Assembly (NCBI RefSeq): GCF_003367315.1 | Contig: NZ_CP031415.1 | Coordinates: 618,001-682,000 of the forward strand | Origin: Saccharospirillum mangrovi | GTDB taxonomy: Bacteria; Pseudomonadota; Gammaproteobacteria; Pseudomonadales; Natronospirillaceae | Length of the DNA: 64,000 bases | Direction: 5' to 3' | Part shown: piece by piece, positions 43,510 to 53,378 of the stretch | How positions within the stretch are numbered: position 1 is the stretch's first letter | Layout of the letters: each line of letters opens with the position of its first letter | Program-made: the position numbers and the translations under genes | The notes under the pieces: generated by a model | What the model saw: the letters and a program-made list of their open reading frames with translations, nothing else | Told to the model about the DNA's origin: nothing | Database searches by the model: none

Positions 43510-45798
43510 TTAATGCAGCAAACGATATTGCGTAACCGCTTCGTTGATGGCACGGCTGGCTTGTTCCAGTTGATCGCTGTCGCTGATCAGGCTGGTCATG
43601 TCCTGGCCGGTTTGCTGGGCGCTGTCGTGAATGCGTTCCACGCTGGCGCGGATGGTTTCGGTGGCCTGTTCCTGAATGCGCACGGTTTCGGCAACCGATT
43701 GGCTGATCTGGTTCATGCCGTTGATGGCTTCGTGAATCAGCGCCAGCGCGCGGCTCGTTGTATCGATGGTTTCAGTGCTGCTGTTGGCCTGATCGACGCC
43801 TTCCTGGATGGCCGCTTTCACGCGTTCGGCGTCGTTGCGTAATTGCTCGATCAGACGACTGATGCGCAAGGTCGAATCCTGAGTCTGCTTCGCCAGGCCA
43901 CGCACTTCGCCTGCCACGACAGCAAAACCGCGACCGCTGTCACCGGCCCGCGCCGCTTCAATGGCGGCGTTCAGTGCCAGCAAATTGGTCTGTTCGGCGA
44001 TGGTGTTGATCATGGTGGTGACGTCGCCAACATCGACGATGCGCTGGTTCAGATTCCCCAACAAATCGGCCGCTTTATTGATGCTGTCTTTCATGGCGAC
44101 CACCGCTGTGCCGGCCGTGGCAATGGTGCTGGCCGTGCCCTGAATTTCCGAGCTGGCGCGGTTGGAGACGGCGTTCACTTCGTCGGTCTGGCTGGTGATG
44201 GCTTTTAACTGATCGTGCAGCGCCCGGACCGATTCGGCGATGGCCTGGCTGTTGCTCTCCTGTTCGGCCAGTCGCGTGCGGGTTTGCTGGTTGAATTCGA
44301 GCAAGGCATGAACGCTTTTATCCACCTCGGTTGAGGTCATTGCCATGCGTCTCATGTTGGTTTCGAACTGGTCCATCATGGCGTTGAAACAGGCGGCAAC
44401 TTCGCCGGCTTCGCTGCCGAATTCGACGTTCACTCGGGTCGATAAATCCTTGCTTTCAATCACGTTCTGCATGGCGCGCAAGGTGTCGAGCCAACTGTTG
44501 GATGCGCCGTGTTCAGAGACGTTCAAGCCCTGAATTTCAAACTCCTGCGACACGCGCAGCATGTGTGTGGCTTTGAGCGCCAGGAACAGAATAAAGCCGG
44601 TGGTCAGACACCAGGCCAGTACCGCGCCAACGCCCATCAACTGCACCATAAATTGCGCCCAGGCACCGTGGTTGAGGTTGTCGGCCGGTGCCAGAAACGC
44701 CAGCGCCAACGTGCCCCAGGCACCGGCGAAACCGTGTACCGCCACGGCGCTGACCGGGTCGTCCAGTTTGCAAACGCGCAGCAGGAATTCGCTGGCAAAG
44801 TGCGCAATCAAACCGCCCATAGCGCCGATGATGACCGCGCCAATCGGGTGCAGCACCGCGCAGCCAGCGGTGACTGCTACCAAGCCGCCCAGCACGCCGT
44901 TGAGAATCAATTCGATGCGAATAACCGGGCCGATCAACCGTCCCAGAGCCAGACAGATGGTGCCGCCCGCAGCCGCAGCCAGGGTGGTGTTGAGCAAAAT
45001 GCCGGGTACGGCGTTATCGAACGCCAGCTCGCTGCCGCCGTTAAAACCGAACCAGCCGAACCAGAGAATGAACACACCCAAGGTCGTCAGCAGCAAATCG
45101 TGGCCCAACAGCGGGTTCACTTTGCCGTCTTCGGTAAAGCGACCAAAACGAGGCCCGAGCACAATGATGCCGGCCAACGCCAGCCAGGCACCGGCGGAAT
45201 GCACCACGGTCGAACCGGCGAAATCGATAAAGCCACGCTGGGCCAGCCAGCCGTCGCTGTTCCAGATCCAGTGGCCGACCAGCGGATAAATCAGCGCTGC
45301 AATGACCAGCGAAATCAGCAGATAGCCGCTGAAATGCATGCGTTCGGCCACCGCGCCGGAAACGATGGTGGCAGCGGTGCCAGCGAACATCATCTGGAAC
45401 AGGAAGAACATGATGTCGAACGGCGCGTGGGTGTCGCTGAAGAAAAAGTCGGTGACACCAAACCAGCCACCAACCGAGCTGCCAAACATCAAGGCATAGC
45501 CGACCATCCAGAAACCGATGACCGACAACAACAGGTCGGACATGTTTTTAACGGCGACGTTAAAACTGTTCTTTTTGCGGATAGAACCGGTTTCCAGCAG
45601 GCAAAACCCGGCCTGCATAAAGAACACCAATACCGCGCTGATGCCGACCCAGAGCAAATCCAGTTTGGCGTCGATGTCGAGGTCAAAAGCGTCTTCCGCC
45701 TGAGCGGGTAAACTGAAGACGGTGGTTAGCAGAAGCGCGGTAACAACGGACCAGAAACGAAGCTGGCCGGGTCGGCGGGAGAGAAGAGGTAACATCAC
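43510..45798 (-). CDS. Ammonium transporter-chemoreceptor (Amt-MCP) fusion
   Basis: 762 aa. A signal-like N-terminus (…[10 protein letters not shown]) is followed by a full Amt channel (residues ~40-435: [47 protein letters not shown], and [12 protein letters not shown] with the His pair). A HAMP-like/coiled-coil linker follows ([16 protein letters not shown]), then a methyl-accepting chemotaxis signalling tip [20 protein letters not shown]. The protein would sense ammonium through the Amt channel and signal to CheA/CheW, or act in a related pathway. Amt fusions to signalling modules are known; Amt joined to an MCP is uncommon. Confidence 0.9.
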   Translation of the reverse strand: MMLPLLSRRPGQLRFWSVVTALLLTTVFSLPAQAEDAFDLDIDAKLDLLWVGISAVLVFFMQAGFCLLETGSIRKKNSFNVAVKNMSDLLLSVIGFWMVGYALMFGSSVGGWFGVTDFFFSDTHAPFDIMFFLFQMMFAGTAATIVSGAVAERMHFSGYLLISLVIAALIYPLVGHWIWNSDGWLAQRGFIDFAGSTVVHSAGAWLALAGIIVLGPRFGRFTEDGKVNPLLGHDLLLTTLGVFILWFGWFGFNGGSELAFDNAVPGILLNTTLAAAAGGTICLALGRLIGPVIRIELILNGVLGGLVAVTAGCAVLHPIGAVIIGAMGGLIAHFASEFLLRVCKLDDPVSAVAVHGFAGAWGTLALAFLAPADNLNHGAWAQFMVQLMGVGAVLAWCLTTGFILFLALKATHMLRVSQEFEIQGLNVSEHGASNSWLDTLRAMQNVIESKDLSTRVNVEFGSEAGEVAACFNAMMDQFETNMRRMAMTSTEVDKSVHALLEFNQQTRTRLAEQESNSQAIAESVRALHDQLKAITSQTDEVNAVSNRASSEIQGTASTIATAGTAVVAMKDSINKAADLLGNLNQRIVDVGDVTTMINTIAEQTNLLALNAAIEAARAGDSGRGFAVVAGEVRGLAKQTQDSTLRISRLIEQLRNDAERVKAAIQEGVDQANSSTETIDTTSRALALIHEAINGMNQISQSVAETVRIQEQATETIRASVERIHDSAQQTGQDMTSLISDSDQLEQASRAINEAVTQYRLLH

Positions 45799-46193
45799 TC
45801 GTCCTTATACAACAGGCGGTTGATCAATAAAGGTGTGTGTTATCAACGTTCGAGCAATCAGCCCTGTCGTTCTGTGCGACCGTGGCCGGCCAAGGGTACT
45901 CGGTTGGTGTTTTTTTGAACAGAAAAATGGGGGCTAACGGCACCGAACGTGAAGCCAATAAGCTTAGTCGAGATTGATGACATTGCGCGAAATTGATCAC
46001 TGTTTGATCGTTTCAAATGGAGCAACGATGCGTCCAATAAATATTGCTCAAGCTCGTACTGCGATAAGGCGGCCGTTGGGCCGCCATTTTTTGTTTGACT
46101 CAATCTCCGCTCTTCCTCATTATAAATTCGAGAGGTAAATTAAAAACAACAAAACAGGCTCGAACCTGAGCCGCCGATACGAGAGGTCTCACC
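45799..46193. other. Intergenic region between amt-mcp and xylA
   Basis: 395 bp, divergent promoters. It contains a GGCGGCC-GTTG-GGCCGCC hairpin with ATTTTTTG (46068-46092), an intrinsic terminator reading rightward. That implies a short plus-strand transcript ends there, possibly a small RNA from about 45960; no coding frame is convincing. A minus-strand 81-codon frame (46103-45858) passes through the hairpin and is not supported. GAGAGGT precedes the xylA ATG. Confidence 0.5.
46068..46092 (+). terminator. Intrinsic terminator upstream of xylA
   Basis: 7-bp GGCGGCC/GGCCGCC stem, GTTG loop, ATTTTTT tail. Origin of the transcript it ends is unknown. Confidence 0.65.
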
Positions 46194-47513
46194 ATGTCCA
46201 GCTATTTCAGCGAGATTGAGCCGATACGCTACGAAGGCCCAAACTCCAATAACCCTCTGGCTTTTCATCATTACGACGCGCAAAAACAGGTGCTGGGTAA
46301 GTCACTCGCCGAACACCTGCGCTTTGCCGTTTGTTACTGGCACAGCTTCTGTTGGGACGGCTTTGATGTGTTCGGCGAAGGAACCTTTAAACGCCCCTGG
46401 CACAGCGGTGCCGACGCCATGACGTTGGCGCATCAGAAAATGGACGTCGCCTTTGAATTCTTTGCCAAGCTGGGCGCGCCGTTCTGGACGTTTCACGATT
46501 ACGACATCGCGCCGGAAGGCGATTCCATTCGCGAAAGCCGACGCAATTTCGACGAAATGGTCGAGCGCGCCGAAGCCAAACAAGCCGAGACCGGCATGAA
46601 ATTGTTGTGGGGCACCGCCAAGAATTTCGGCGCCCGTCGCTATATGGCCGGCGCTGCGACCAATCCGAACCCGGAAGTGTTTGCCTATGCTGCGTCTCAG
46701 GTGCAGCACGCCATGACGGCGACGCAGCGTCTGGGTGGCGCGAACTACGTGCTTTGGGGCGGCCGCGAAGGTTATGAAACCCTGCTCAATACCGACCTGA
46801 AACGCGAGCAGGAACAACTCGGTCGTTTTATGCAGATGGTGGTTGAGTACAAACACAAAATCGGTTTCAAAGGCACGCTGCTGATCGAACCCAAACCGCA
46901 GGAACCGACCAAGCATCAATACGATTACGACTCCGCAACCGTCTTTGGTTTCCTGCAAAAATACGGCCTGGAAAAAGAGGTCAAGGTGAACATCGAAGTG
47001 AACCACGCCACGCTGGCCGGCCACACCTTCGAGCACGAAATTGCCACCGCGGCGTCGCTCGGCATTCTCGGTTCAGTCGATGCCAACCGGGGCGATCATC
47101 AGAACGGTTGGGACACCGACCAGTTCCCCAACTCGGTCGAAGAAATGACGCTCGCCTGTTACCACATTCTTCAGGCGGGCGGTTTCACCACCGGCGGTTT
47201 CAACTTCGACACCAAACTGCGCCGCACTTCCATCGAACCGAGCGATCTGTTCCACGCCCACGTTGGCGCCATGGATACGTTGGCACTCGCTTTCACCAAA
47301 GCCGCGCAGATGGTCGAACAGGGCACACTGAGCGAATTTGTCGAGCAACGTTACGCCGGTTGGAACAGCGACCTGGGCCGTAAGATTCTCTCCGGTGAAA
47401 TGAATTTGGCTGCGCTGGCAGACTACGCCGTCGAGCAAAACCTGAACCCCGAGCCAGTGTCCAATCGCCAGGAAATGTTGGAGAACCGTGTTAATCGCGT
47501 GATCTACGGTTAA
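46194..47513 (+). CDS. xylA: Xylose isomerase
   Basis: 439 aa, the usual length of the group II enzyme. Converts D-xylose to D-xylulose. TIM-barrel residues: [12 protein letters not shown] (catalytic His region), [34 protein letters not shown] (metal Glu/Lys), [17 protein letters not shown], and [19 protein letters not shown] (metal Asp cluster). ATG 46194 follows GAGAGGT. No xylB (xylulokinase) lies beside it. Ends with its own terminator. Confidence 0.97.
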   Translation: MSSYFSEIEPIRYEGPNSNNPLAFHHYDAQKQVLGKSLAEHLRFAVCYWHSFCWDGFDVFGEGTFKRPWHSGADAMTLAHQKMDVAFEFFAKLGAPFWTFHDYDIAPEGDSIRESRRNFDEMVERAEAKQAETGMKLLWGTAKNFGARRYMAGAATNPNPEVFAYAASQVQHAMTATQRLGGANYVLWGGREGYETLLNTDLKREQEQLGRFMQMVVEYKHKIGFKGTLLIEPKPQEPTKHQYDYDSATVFGFLQKYGLEKEVKVNIEVNHATLAGHTFEHEIATAASLGILGSVDANRGDHQNGWDTDQFPNSVEEMTLACYHILQAGGFTTGGFNFDTKLRRTSIEPSDLFHAHVGAMDTLALAFTKAAQMVEQGTLSEFVEQRYAGWNSDLGRKILSGEMNLAALADYAVEQNLNPEPVSNRQEMLENRVNRVIYG

Positions 47514-47533
47514 CCGCAGTCGCTTGAACGGTT

Positions 47534-47570
47534 AAGGCCAGACCGCTGCCCAGCGGTCTGGCCTTACTTT
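47534..47570 (+). terminator. Intrinsic terminator after xylA
   Basis: AAGGCCAGACCGCTG/AGCGGTCTGGCCTT stem with a very short loop (about 14 bp paired), followed by ACTTTA. Strong hairpin, weak U-tract. Confidence 0.75.
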
Positions 47571-47603
47571 ATACTGCGCCTGACTTTCTGACGGGCGAAA
47601 CCG

Positions 47604-48434
47604 ATGACCGAACCAACCTTGGGGCAATTCATACCCTCGCCAGTGCTGGCCGTTGCGGCCACCTATCTGGACGATGGCCGTGACACCGATGTCTACATTT
47701 GTGGCGCCGAGGTGCAGTCCGACAATCGCTTGATGTTGCGCTTTGCGCGCGGGCATCGGCTCAGTGTCGGCGCTCGGGTGACGGTGCATCTGGACAACCG
47801 CACCGGGGTTTCGGAATACGACGCCGAATTGCGCGTCTATCGTCTGTCGTACAAAGGTCAGGTGGTGCGACTGGACGACAACCGCGTGCTGGTCGAACCG
47901 GTACAATTTCAGGTGTTTTATGGTCTGAGCGTGGTGCTGGATTTTGCCCAAAGCGGCTATCACTTTCCCGACGATCAACGCCCCGAACGGTCGCTGCCGA
48001 CTACACCAATGACCACGCTGCCCAAGATCGACGGCGGCGAGCACGACAACAAAGTCGGCGTACTGGTCACCCGCGCCGAGCAGCAACCGCACACCACTGT
48101 GATGGCGTTTTTGTCGACGCAGGACGACGATATTTTCTTCATCACCTTTCCCAGTACGTTCAAATCGACGCTGCTCAAGCGCGACAATCGCTGCCTGTTT
48201 GCCATCGATAATCGCGCCACCTTTGCCTTTGAACACGCCATCGAATGGAACTACAGCATCATCAGCGGTCAGGCCTTCGATGTGCCGAAAAACACCGAGC
48301 TGTTCCGCGCGATTCAGGAAGCCTTCATCGCCAAAAATCCGTGGGAAGTTGGGTTTTTCAGCAACCCGGAAGTGGAGATGTTTCACCTGCGCGCGGAGCA
48401 TTTAATTTGCCCCGCGCCGCATATTCCTGGTTGA
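47604..48434 (+). CDS. Protein with C-terminal flavin-reductase/PNPOx-like split barrel
   Basis: 276 aa. The N-terminal ~110 residues form a small beta domain (LMLRFARGHRLSVGARVTV, resembling PilZ/YcgR-type barrels). The C-terminal part has TQDDDIFFITFPSTFKSTLL and LFAIDNRATFAFEHAIEWNY then SIISGQAFDVP, the pattern of FMN-binding split-barrel (pyridoxamine-phosphate-oxidase-like) proteins. No partner or reaction can be named. ATG 47604 within a GC-rich chromosomal context. Confidence 0.55.
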   Translation: MTEPTLGQFIPSPVLAVAATYLDDGRDTDVYICGAEVQSDNRLMLRFARGHRLSVGARVTVHLDNRTGVSEYDAELRVYRLSYKGQVVRLDDNRVLVEPVQFQVFYGLSVVLDFAQSGYHFPDDQRPERSLPTTPMTTLPKIDGGEHDNKVGVLVTRAEQQPHTTVMAFLSTQDDDIFFITFPSTFKSTLLKRDNRCLFAIDNRATFAFEHAIEWNYSIISGQAFDVPKNTELFRAIQEAFIAKNPWEVGFFSNPEVEMFHLRAEHLICPAPHIPG

Positions 48435-48459
48435 TGTTCACTGTGCTTAATGGTCGGCA

Positions 48460-49848
48460 TTAGTGGCGATTGGCGTTGCCCTGAGCGGGTAGGAAACCCG
48501 ACACCAGAACAGCACAAGCCGTAAGCGCGATGGACCAGCCGAAGGTGAATTGATACGCCTGCTCCAGAGTGCCGGTCTGCTCGGCCAGGCGCGTCAGAAT
48601 GATGGTGAACAGTGCCACGCCGGTGGCGCCACCGACTTGCTGACTGGTGCGAATCAGAACGCTGGCATGAGGCATTTGCTCGCGGTCTAAGCCAGAGAAA
48701 GCCACGGTCATCAGCGGGATAAACACCAGCCCGACGCCGTACCCGCGTACCAGCAAAGCGATCATCAACAGCGGCGTCACTTCGGCGGATTCGGCCAATG
48801 CAAATGGCAACGTAGCGGCACCGGCCAGCGCAAAACCCAGCATCGCCAGTCGGCGCACGCCCAGCCGTTCAACCAGGCTGGCCGCCTGCATGCGGCTGAC
48901 CAGTGCGCCAACGCCTTGTGGAATCAGCAGCAGTCCTGCCTGCAAGGCGCTGTTGCCACCCAGTTCCTGCCAGAACAGCGGCAGCAGCACCATGGCACCG
49001 TAAAGCGTGGCGCCCATGATGAACATCAGCAAGGCGGCGGCCCAGGTTGGTCGGGACCTCAAAATGCTCAGGTCGATTAACGCGCGGCTGCCGCGTCGCC
49101 AGGCCCAGACCACAAATCCCACCAACAGCAAAAGTCCAGCGACCAGTCGGAACTGCACCTGTGTTTGTGCCCAGCCGCCGGCCTCGCTCAGGCTCGACAA
49201 ACTCCACAGCAAGGCGACCAGCGCTGGCGACAACAGCACTAAGCCGACAATGTCCAGGCGAACACTGGGCGCGGCGGTATCGGCCGGGAGCATACGCCAG
49301 GCCATGATCAAACCCGTCAGACCCAGCGGCAGATTGATCAAAAACAACCAGTGCCAGCTGAGAAAACCCAGAATCAAGCCGCCAATTACCGGCCCGAAGA
49401 TAGGCCCAAGCGCGGCCGGCAACGACACCAGCGCGATCAGCCGGGCGCGGCCTTCCTCCTGCGTTGATTGCGCGATGATGGTGGTCATTAACGGCATCAT
49501 GATGCCGCCCCCAAGGCCCTGCACCACACGGAACGCGATGAGACTGGGCGCATCCCAGGCGAAGCTGCACAGGGCAGATCCGGCCAGGAAAACCGTCAGC
49601 GCCAGCAGCCAGAGTCGCTTGGCGCCAAAGCGGCTTTGCAGCCAGCCAACCAAAGGGATAACCGCGCCCAGCGTTAACAGATAGGCGGTGCCTACCCACT
49701 GAATGACATGGATGTCCGTGCCGAATGTTTCGGCTAACGGATGCAGCGCAACACTGACTATGGTGGTATCGAAGATAACCGCCAAAGCACCAACAATGAT
49801 GGCCAGAGCCGCCCGTAATGCAGTTCGATCAATGGAAGTATGAGACAT
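48460..49848 (-). CDS. MFS multidrug efflux transporter, DHA2 (EmrB/QacA) type
   Basis: 462 aa, ~14 hydrophobic segments. Motif C-like and DHA2 signatures are present: AVIFDTTIVSVALHPLAETF in TM1, WVGTAYLLTLGAVIPLVGWL, RFGAKRLWL (motif A), GLGGGIMMPLMTTI, and ALGPIFGPVIGGLILGFLSW. It exports hydrophobic drugs by proton antiport. It is divergent from a TetR gene across 98 bp carrying two copies of a 22-bp palindrome. Confidence 0.9.
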   Translation of the reverse strand: MSHTSIDRTALRAALAIIVGALAVIFDTTIVSVALHPLAETFGTDIHVIQWVGTAYLLTLGAVIPLVGWLQSRFGAKRLWLLALTVFLAGSALCSFAWDAPSLIAFRVVQGLGGGIMMPLMTTIIAQSTQEEGRARLIALVSLPAALGPIFGPVIGGLILGFLSWHWLFLINLPLGLTGLIMAWRMLPADTAAPSVRLDIVGLVLLSPALVALLWSLSSLSEAGGWAQTQVQFRLVAGLLLLVGFVVWAWRRGSRALIDLSILRSRPTWAAALLMFIMGATLYGAMVLLPLFWQELGGNSALQAGLLLIPQGVGALVSRMQAASLVERLGVRRLAMLGFALAGAATLPFALAESAEVTPLLMIALLVRGYGVGLVFIPLMTVAFSGLDREQMPHASVLIRTSQQVGGATGVALFTIILTRLAEQTGTLEQAYQFTFGWSIALTACAVLVSGFLPAQGNANRH

Positions 49849-49859
49849 TTCAGCATCCT

Positions 49860-49881
49860 TAAGATTCGTTTGTGTATCTTA
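49860..49881. promoter_or_regulatory. TetR operator copy 1
   Basis: TAAGATTCGTTTGTGTATCT ending TA: inverted repeat TAAGAT…ATCTTA, lying just before the MFS start. Nearly the reverse complement of copy 2. Confidence 0.7.
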
Positions 49882-49907
49882 ATGATGCGCAGTCTGGCGG
49901 CTTTTTA

Positions 49908-49929
49908 TAAGATACGCAAGTGAATCTTA
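49908..49929. promoter_or_regulatory. TetR operator copy 2
   Basis: TAAGATACGCAAGTGAATCT ending TA, overlapping the likely tetR promoter region; 48 bp centre-to-centre from copy 1. Two identical-type palindromes imply repression of both divergent genes by the TetR protein. Confidence 0.7.
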
Positions 49930-49946
49930 AAAAAGGACGATGAATC

Positions 49947-50594
49947 ATGGCGCAACGACCTCGCCAATCCTCCGGCTCGACCACTGCCAGCCAGAGCGGT
50001 GGTGCAACCCGACGCCGGGGCAGCGAATTGGAAGAAGCCATACTGCAGGCGGCTTGGGATGTACTGGTCGAGCAGGGTTATGAAGGCTTTACCTACGAAG
50101 CGATTGCCGCCCGCGCCCAAACCAGTCGACCGGTGTTGTATCGGCGTTGGACCCAGCGTGAGGCGTTGCTACAAGCGACGCTGCGGTATGGCTGGCCGGA
50201 ACCCGTCGCCTTGGCGGACACCGGGCGGTTGCGGACCGACGCCATTGCGATGATGAAACATTTCGGGCAATCGAACCGGGTGGAGATCATCACTCAGGTC
50301 GGCGCCCAGTTGATGGCGTATTTCCGCGAAACCAAGACCGGTTTCAGCGACTTGCGGAAAATGATGTTGTCGCCGGAGCGAGCCGGGCGGGTGGCAACCA
50401 TAGTGAAACGTGCGGTGGAGCGTGGCGAGCTGGCGGCGATGCCAACATCACCTCGGGTGTTGACCCTGCCGGTCGATTTGGTGCGCCACGAGTTGCTGAT
50501 GACGATGCGCCGTGTGCCCGACCAGACCATCATCGACATCGTTGATGACATCTGGTTGCCGCTGCTGCACCGAACCGCAGCGGCCCAGGATTAA
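49947..50594 (+). CDS. TetR/AcrR-family repressor
   Basis: 215 aa. The N-terminal HTH is ILQAAWDVLVEQGYEGFTYE then AIAARAQTSRPVLYRRW (residues ~33-68), followed by a ligand-binding helical domain. A low-complexity Arg/Ser/Gly start (AQRPRQSSGSTTASQSGGA) is likely disordered. It most likely controls the divergent MFS pump through the two palindromes. AAAGGACG precedes ATG 49947. Its stop overlaps the convergent ROK stop by 4 bases. Confidence 0.9.
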   Translation: MAQRPRQSSGSTTASQSGGATRRRGSELEEAILQAAWDVLVEQGYEGFTYEAIAARAQTSRPVLYRRWTQREALLQATLRYGWPEPVALADTGRLRTDAIAMMKHFGQSNRVEIITQVGAQLMAYFRETKTGFSDLRKMMLSPERAGRVATIVKRAVERGELAAMPTSPRVLTLPVDLVRHELLMTMRRVPDQTIIDIVDDIWLPLLHRTAAAQD

Positions 50595-51775
50595 CGGAAG
50601 TGTTTTAACGCCAGGGCGATGATGCCTTTGCCGGTCATATCCTGTGACCAGGGGTATTGGATGATGTCGGCACGGCCGATCAACTCCGGTATCAGCGAAT
50701 CTTCAATGCCTTCCAGAATTCCCGCCTGCATTTGATCGAAAGCGCGCACGCCCGGCCCGGTGACCACCACTTTTTGTGGGCTGAGCAAGGCCAGAATGTT
50801 GGCAATGCCGAAACCCAACGCCTTGCCGGCCTGATGGAACAGCCGGCTGGCGGCGACATCGCCATCACGCGCCAACTGAGTCAGACGACTCATTTGTTTT
50901 TCGGACGGGTGGCGTCGGTCGGTCGCCGGTAAATCCATCACCGCGCTGGCGTCGCGGTACAGTGCGTAATCGGCCACGTACGCCTCGATGCAGCCGCGTC
51001 GACCGCAGGCGCATTGTGGACCTTCGTGGCTGAATTTGGTGTGGCCAAATTCAGCCGCCGCGCCAAAGTGGCCGCTGTACAACTCGCCACCGACGATCAA
51101 ACCGCCACCAACGCCGTAGCCGATCATCAGAACGGCAAAGTCGCGGCAGTTGGCAAAGTCGGGTTGTTTGTGAATGGCGTAGGCGATGCAATTGGCGTCG
51201 TTAGCCAGGTCCACCGGGCAGTTGAATGCGGCTTCAAGCGCCAGCGTTAAGTTCACGTGACGCATGTTCAGCGCCGGGCTCCACACCACGTCGCCGGCGT
51301 GCACATCAACAAAGCCCTGAATGGCAATGCCCAAACTGACCAGCCGCTTGGCTTGCTCCGGGTAGCCCGCCATAAAATGCTGCGCCTGGCTGACCAGCAT
51401 CTCGTTGAGCGAATCCTGATTGTGCGCCTGGGTTTTAGCGGTCACCACGCTCTCGGCAATGATGTTGCCTTTCAGATCGCCGAGCATCAGCCGGATTTCG
51501 TTGATCGACAATTTGATGCCCAACACGTAAGCGTGATTCGGGTTCAGATCGATCAGGACGCGCGGCCGCCCACGACCAGTGGTCGGCGTCGAATCTTTCA
51601 CCTCAGCAATGACGCCCTGATTCGCCAATTCCGAGGTGATGGCCGTCACCGTCGCCGGGCTCAATCGGGTAATTCGACCAATGTCTACCCGCGCCACCGG
51701 GCCGAAAACACGCAAGGCATTGATGATGTCGACGCGGTTCGCGGCGCGGATTTGCTCGGTGTCGGACTTCTTCAT
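50591..51775 (-). CDS. ROK-family repressor, XylR/NagC-like
   Basis: 394 aa. N-terminal winged HTH (RVDIINALRVFGPVARVDIG then RITRLSPATVTAITSELA), ROK sugar-kinase-like domain with DLNPNHAYVLGIKL and DLANDANCIAYA, and a zinc motif CACGRRGCIEAY. Located just upstream of, and divergent from, the CUT1 sugar ABC operon, so it is the likely xylose/xylo-oligosaccharide-responsive repressor of the locus. No kinase activity expected. Confidence 0.88.
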   Translation of the reverse strand: MKKSDTEQIRAANRVDIINALRVFGPVARVDIGRITRLSPATVTAITSELANQGVIAEVKDSTPTTGRGRPRVLIDLNPNHAYVLGIKLSINEIRLMLGDLKGNIIAESVVTAKTQAHNQDSLNEMLVSQAQHFMAGYPEQAKRLVSLGIAIQGFVDVHAGDVVWSPALNMRHVNLTLALEAAFNCPVDLANDANCIAYAIHKQPDFANCRDFAVLMIGYGVGGGLIVGGELYSGHFGAAAEFGHTKFSHEGPQCACGRRGCIEAYVADYALYRDASAVMDLPATDRRHPSEKQMSRLTQLARDGDVAASRLFHQAGKALGFGIANILALLSPQKVVVTGPGVRAFDQMQAGILEGIEDSLIPELIGRADIIQYPWSQDMTGKGIIALALKHFR

Positions 51776-51908
51776 GCGCGTTTCTATTATTGTTCGGACA
51801 AGCGTCTCAGTTTAGGCGGATGATACTTTTTAGTCGACTCTCGAAAATATTTTGACATCGCCGAGCCAACTATGATCTATTTTATTTGAGACGCAAATTT
51901 AGTGGCGG

Positions 51909-51924
51909 GATCACCTATGTGATC
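51909..51924. promoter_or_regulatory. Palindrome upstream of the sugar ABC operon
   Basis: GATCACCTATGTGATC, a perfect 6-bp-arm inverted repeat, 98 bp before the ATG of the binding protein. A candidate operator for the divergent ROK regulator or another factor; also ATTTTATTTGAGACG nearby. Assignment is a guess. Confidence 0.4.
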
Positions 51925-52021
51925 GCTAAACAGTCACTGACTGGACCACTAAAAAGTCCCGGGGCGTCGGCAAGACGCTTCCTTGGTAAAACAAAGACAA
52001 AAACACCAAGAGGACCCAACC

Positions 52022-53287
52022 ATGATCCGTTTTAAGACCCTGCTGCCGGTTTCACTGGCGGCGCTCAGTTTGATGGCAACAACGATGTCGGCTCAGGCCG
52101 AAGAAGTTGTGAACGTGCTGCACAACCAACAGGATGAAAAAATCCGCGCCGCCTGGGAAGAAATTCGCCAGGACTTCGAAGCGCAACATCCGGACATTCG
52201 CGTCAACCTGGAATTCCAGGACGACTCCGCGATGAAGCAGCGCCTGCCTACCTTGCTGCAATCGAACGCCAAACCGCATCTGTACTGGAGCTTCGGTGGT
52301 GCCAACTACCGCACTCGTGCCACTTCTGGTTTGCTCGCCGACATCACCGACAAGGCCGATGGCCTGCGCGCCAACATTTCACCGGGGGCGCTGTCCGCCT
52401 TTGAAATCGATGGCCGTTTGTACGGTGCGCCGTATCGTCTGGCTCAGGTCGGCTTCTGGTACAACAAACGTCTGTTCGAACAGGCGGGCGTGTCGGCCGA
52501 TGACATTGAAACCTGGGACGACTTCCTCGACGTCGTTCAGCAAATCAAAGATGCCGGCATCACACCCATTGCCGCTGGCGGCGGTGAGCGCTGGCCGTTG
52601 CACTTCTACTGGACCTACCTCGCCATGCGCATCGGTGGTCAGGATCTGTTCAACGACATCCTGGCCGACAAAGCCAGTTTCGATAACGCAGCCTACATCC
52701 GCGCCGGCGTTGAACTGCAACGTCTGGCCGATCTCGATCCGTTCCAGCCGGGCTACCTGGGCGCCAAGTACAACGAAGCGGCCAACGTGTTCGGCAACCA
52801 TCAGGCAGCCATTCATCTGATGGGCGAATGGGACATCGGCGTGCAGCGTTCGGAGTCTGAAAGTGGCGAAGGCGTTAACGACAACGACCTGGGCTACTTC
52901 AGCTTCCCGGCCGTGACTGGCGGCCAGGGCGATCCGTCTGCAACCCTGGGCGGCGTCGATGGCTGGGCGTTCACGGCCGGTAACGGCACCGATGCCGCCG
53001 TTGAATGGTTGACGTTCTTCCTGTCGCCGGAAAACCAGGCGCGTCTGGCCGAGCAAGACATCATCATTCCGGTCGCTCGCGGCGCTGAAACCCATGTGCA
53101 AAACCCGCACATGAAAGTGATTGCCGAGAACATCGCGCACTCATCCTGGCATCAGGTGTTCTGGGATCAGGCGCTGGGCGCGGATGTCGGTGGCGTCATC
53201 AACGACATTTCGGCTGAGCTGACTTCCGGCGATGAAACGCCCGAAGGTGCTGTCGAACGCATCCAGGAAGCCTGGGATTTCCGTTAA
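52022..53287 (+). CDS. Sugar ABC transporter substrate-binding protein (CUT1)
   Basis: 421 aa from ATG 52022, chosen for AAGAGGA upstream and the signal peptide (MIRFKTLLPVSLAALSLMAT … MSAQA). The mature protein is a family-1 extracellular solute-binding fold (VVNVLHNQQDEKIRAAWEEI; LPTLLQSNAKPHLYWSFGG). Followed by two permeases and a GH43 enzyme, so a xylo-oligosaccharide or arabinoxylo-oligosaccharide ligand is likely. No ATPase gene is in this operon; a shared MsmK/MalK-type ATPase elsewhere is expected. Confidence 0.9.
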   Translation: MIRFKTLLPVSLAALSLMATTMSAQAEEVVNVLHNQQDEKIRAAWEEIRQDFEAQHPDIRVNLEFQDDSAMKQRLPTLLQSNAKPHLYWSFGGANYRTRATSGLLADITDKADGLRANISPGALSAFEIDGRLYGAPYRLAQVGFWYNKRLFEQAGVSADDIETWDDFLDVVQQIKDAGITPIAAGGGERWPLHFYWTYLAMRIGGQDLFNDILADKASFDNAAYIRAGVELQRLADLDPFQPGYLGAKYNEAANVFGNHQAAIHLMGEWDIGVQRSESESGEGVNDNDLGYFSFPAVTGGQGDPSATLGGVDGWAFTAGNGTDAAVEWLTFFLSPENQARLAEQDIIIPVARGAETHVQNPHMKVIAENIAHSSWHQVFWDQALGADVGGVINDISAELTSGDETPEGAVERIQEAWDFR

Positions 53288-53378
53288 GTCATCCTGTTGA
53301 ACACGATCGGCGCCGTACCTTCTGCATAGCGCAGAGTACGGCAGCCGATCTCATTGAAATTTCTGTCAGGTTAATTGG

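Noticed and set aside
44509-45711. 400-codon plus-strand ORF opposite the Amt-MCP gene
   Set aside because: It mirrors the codon structure of the Amt-MCP gene and is rich in Gln/Arg/Ala without any domain; the sense frame is clearly the real gene.
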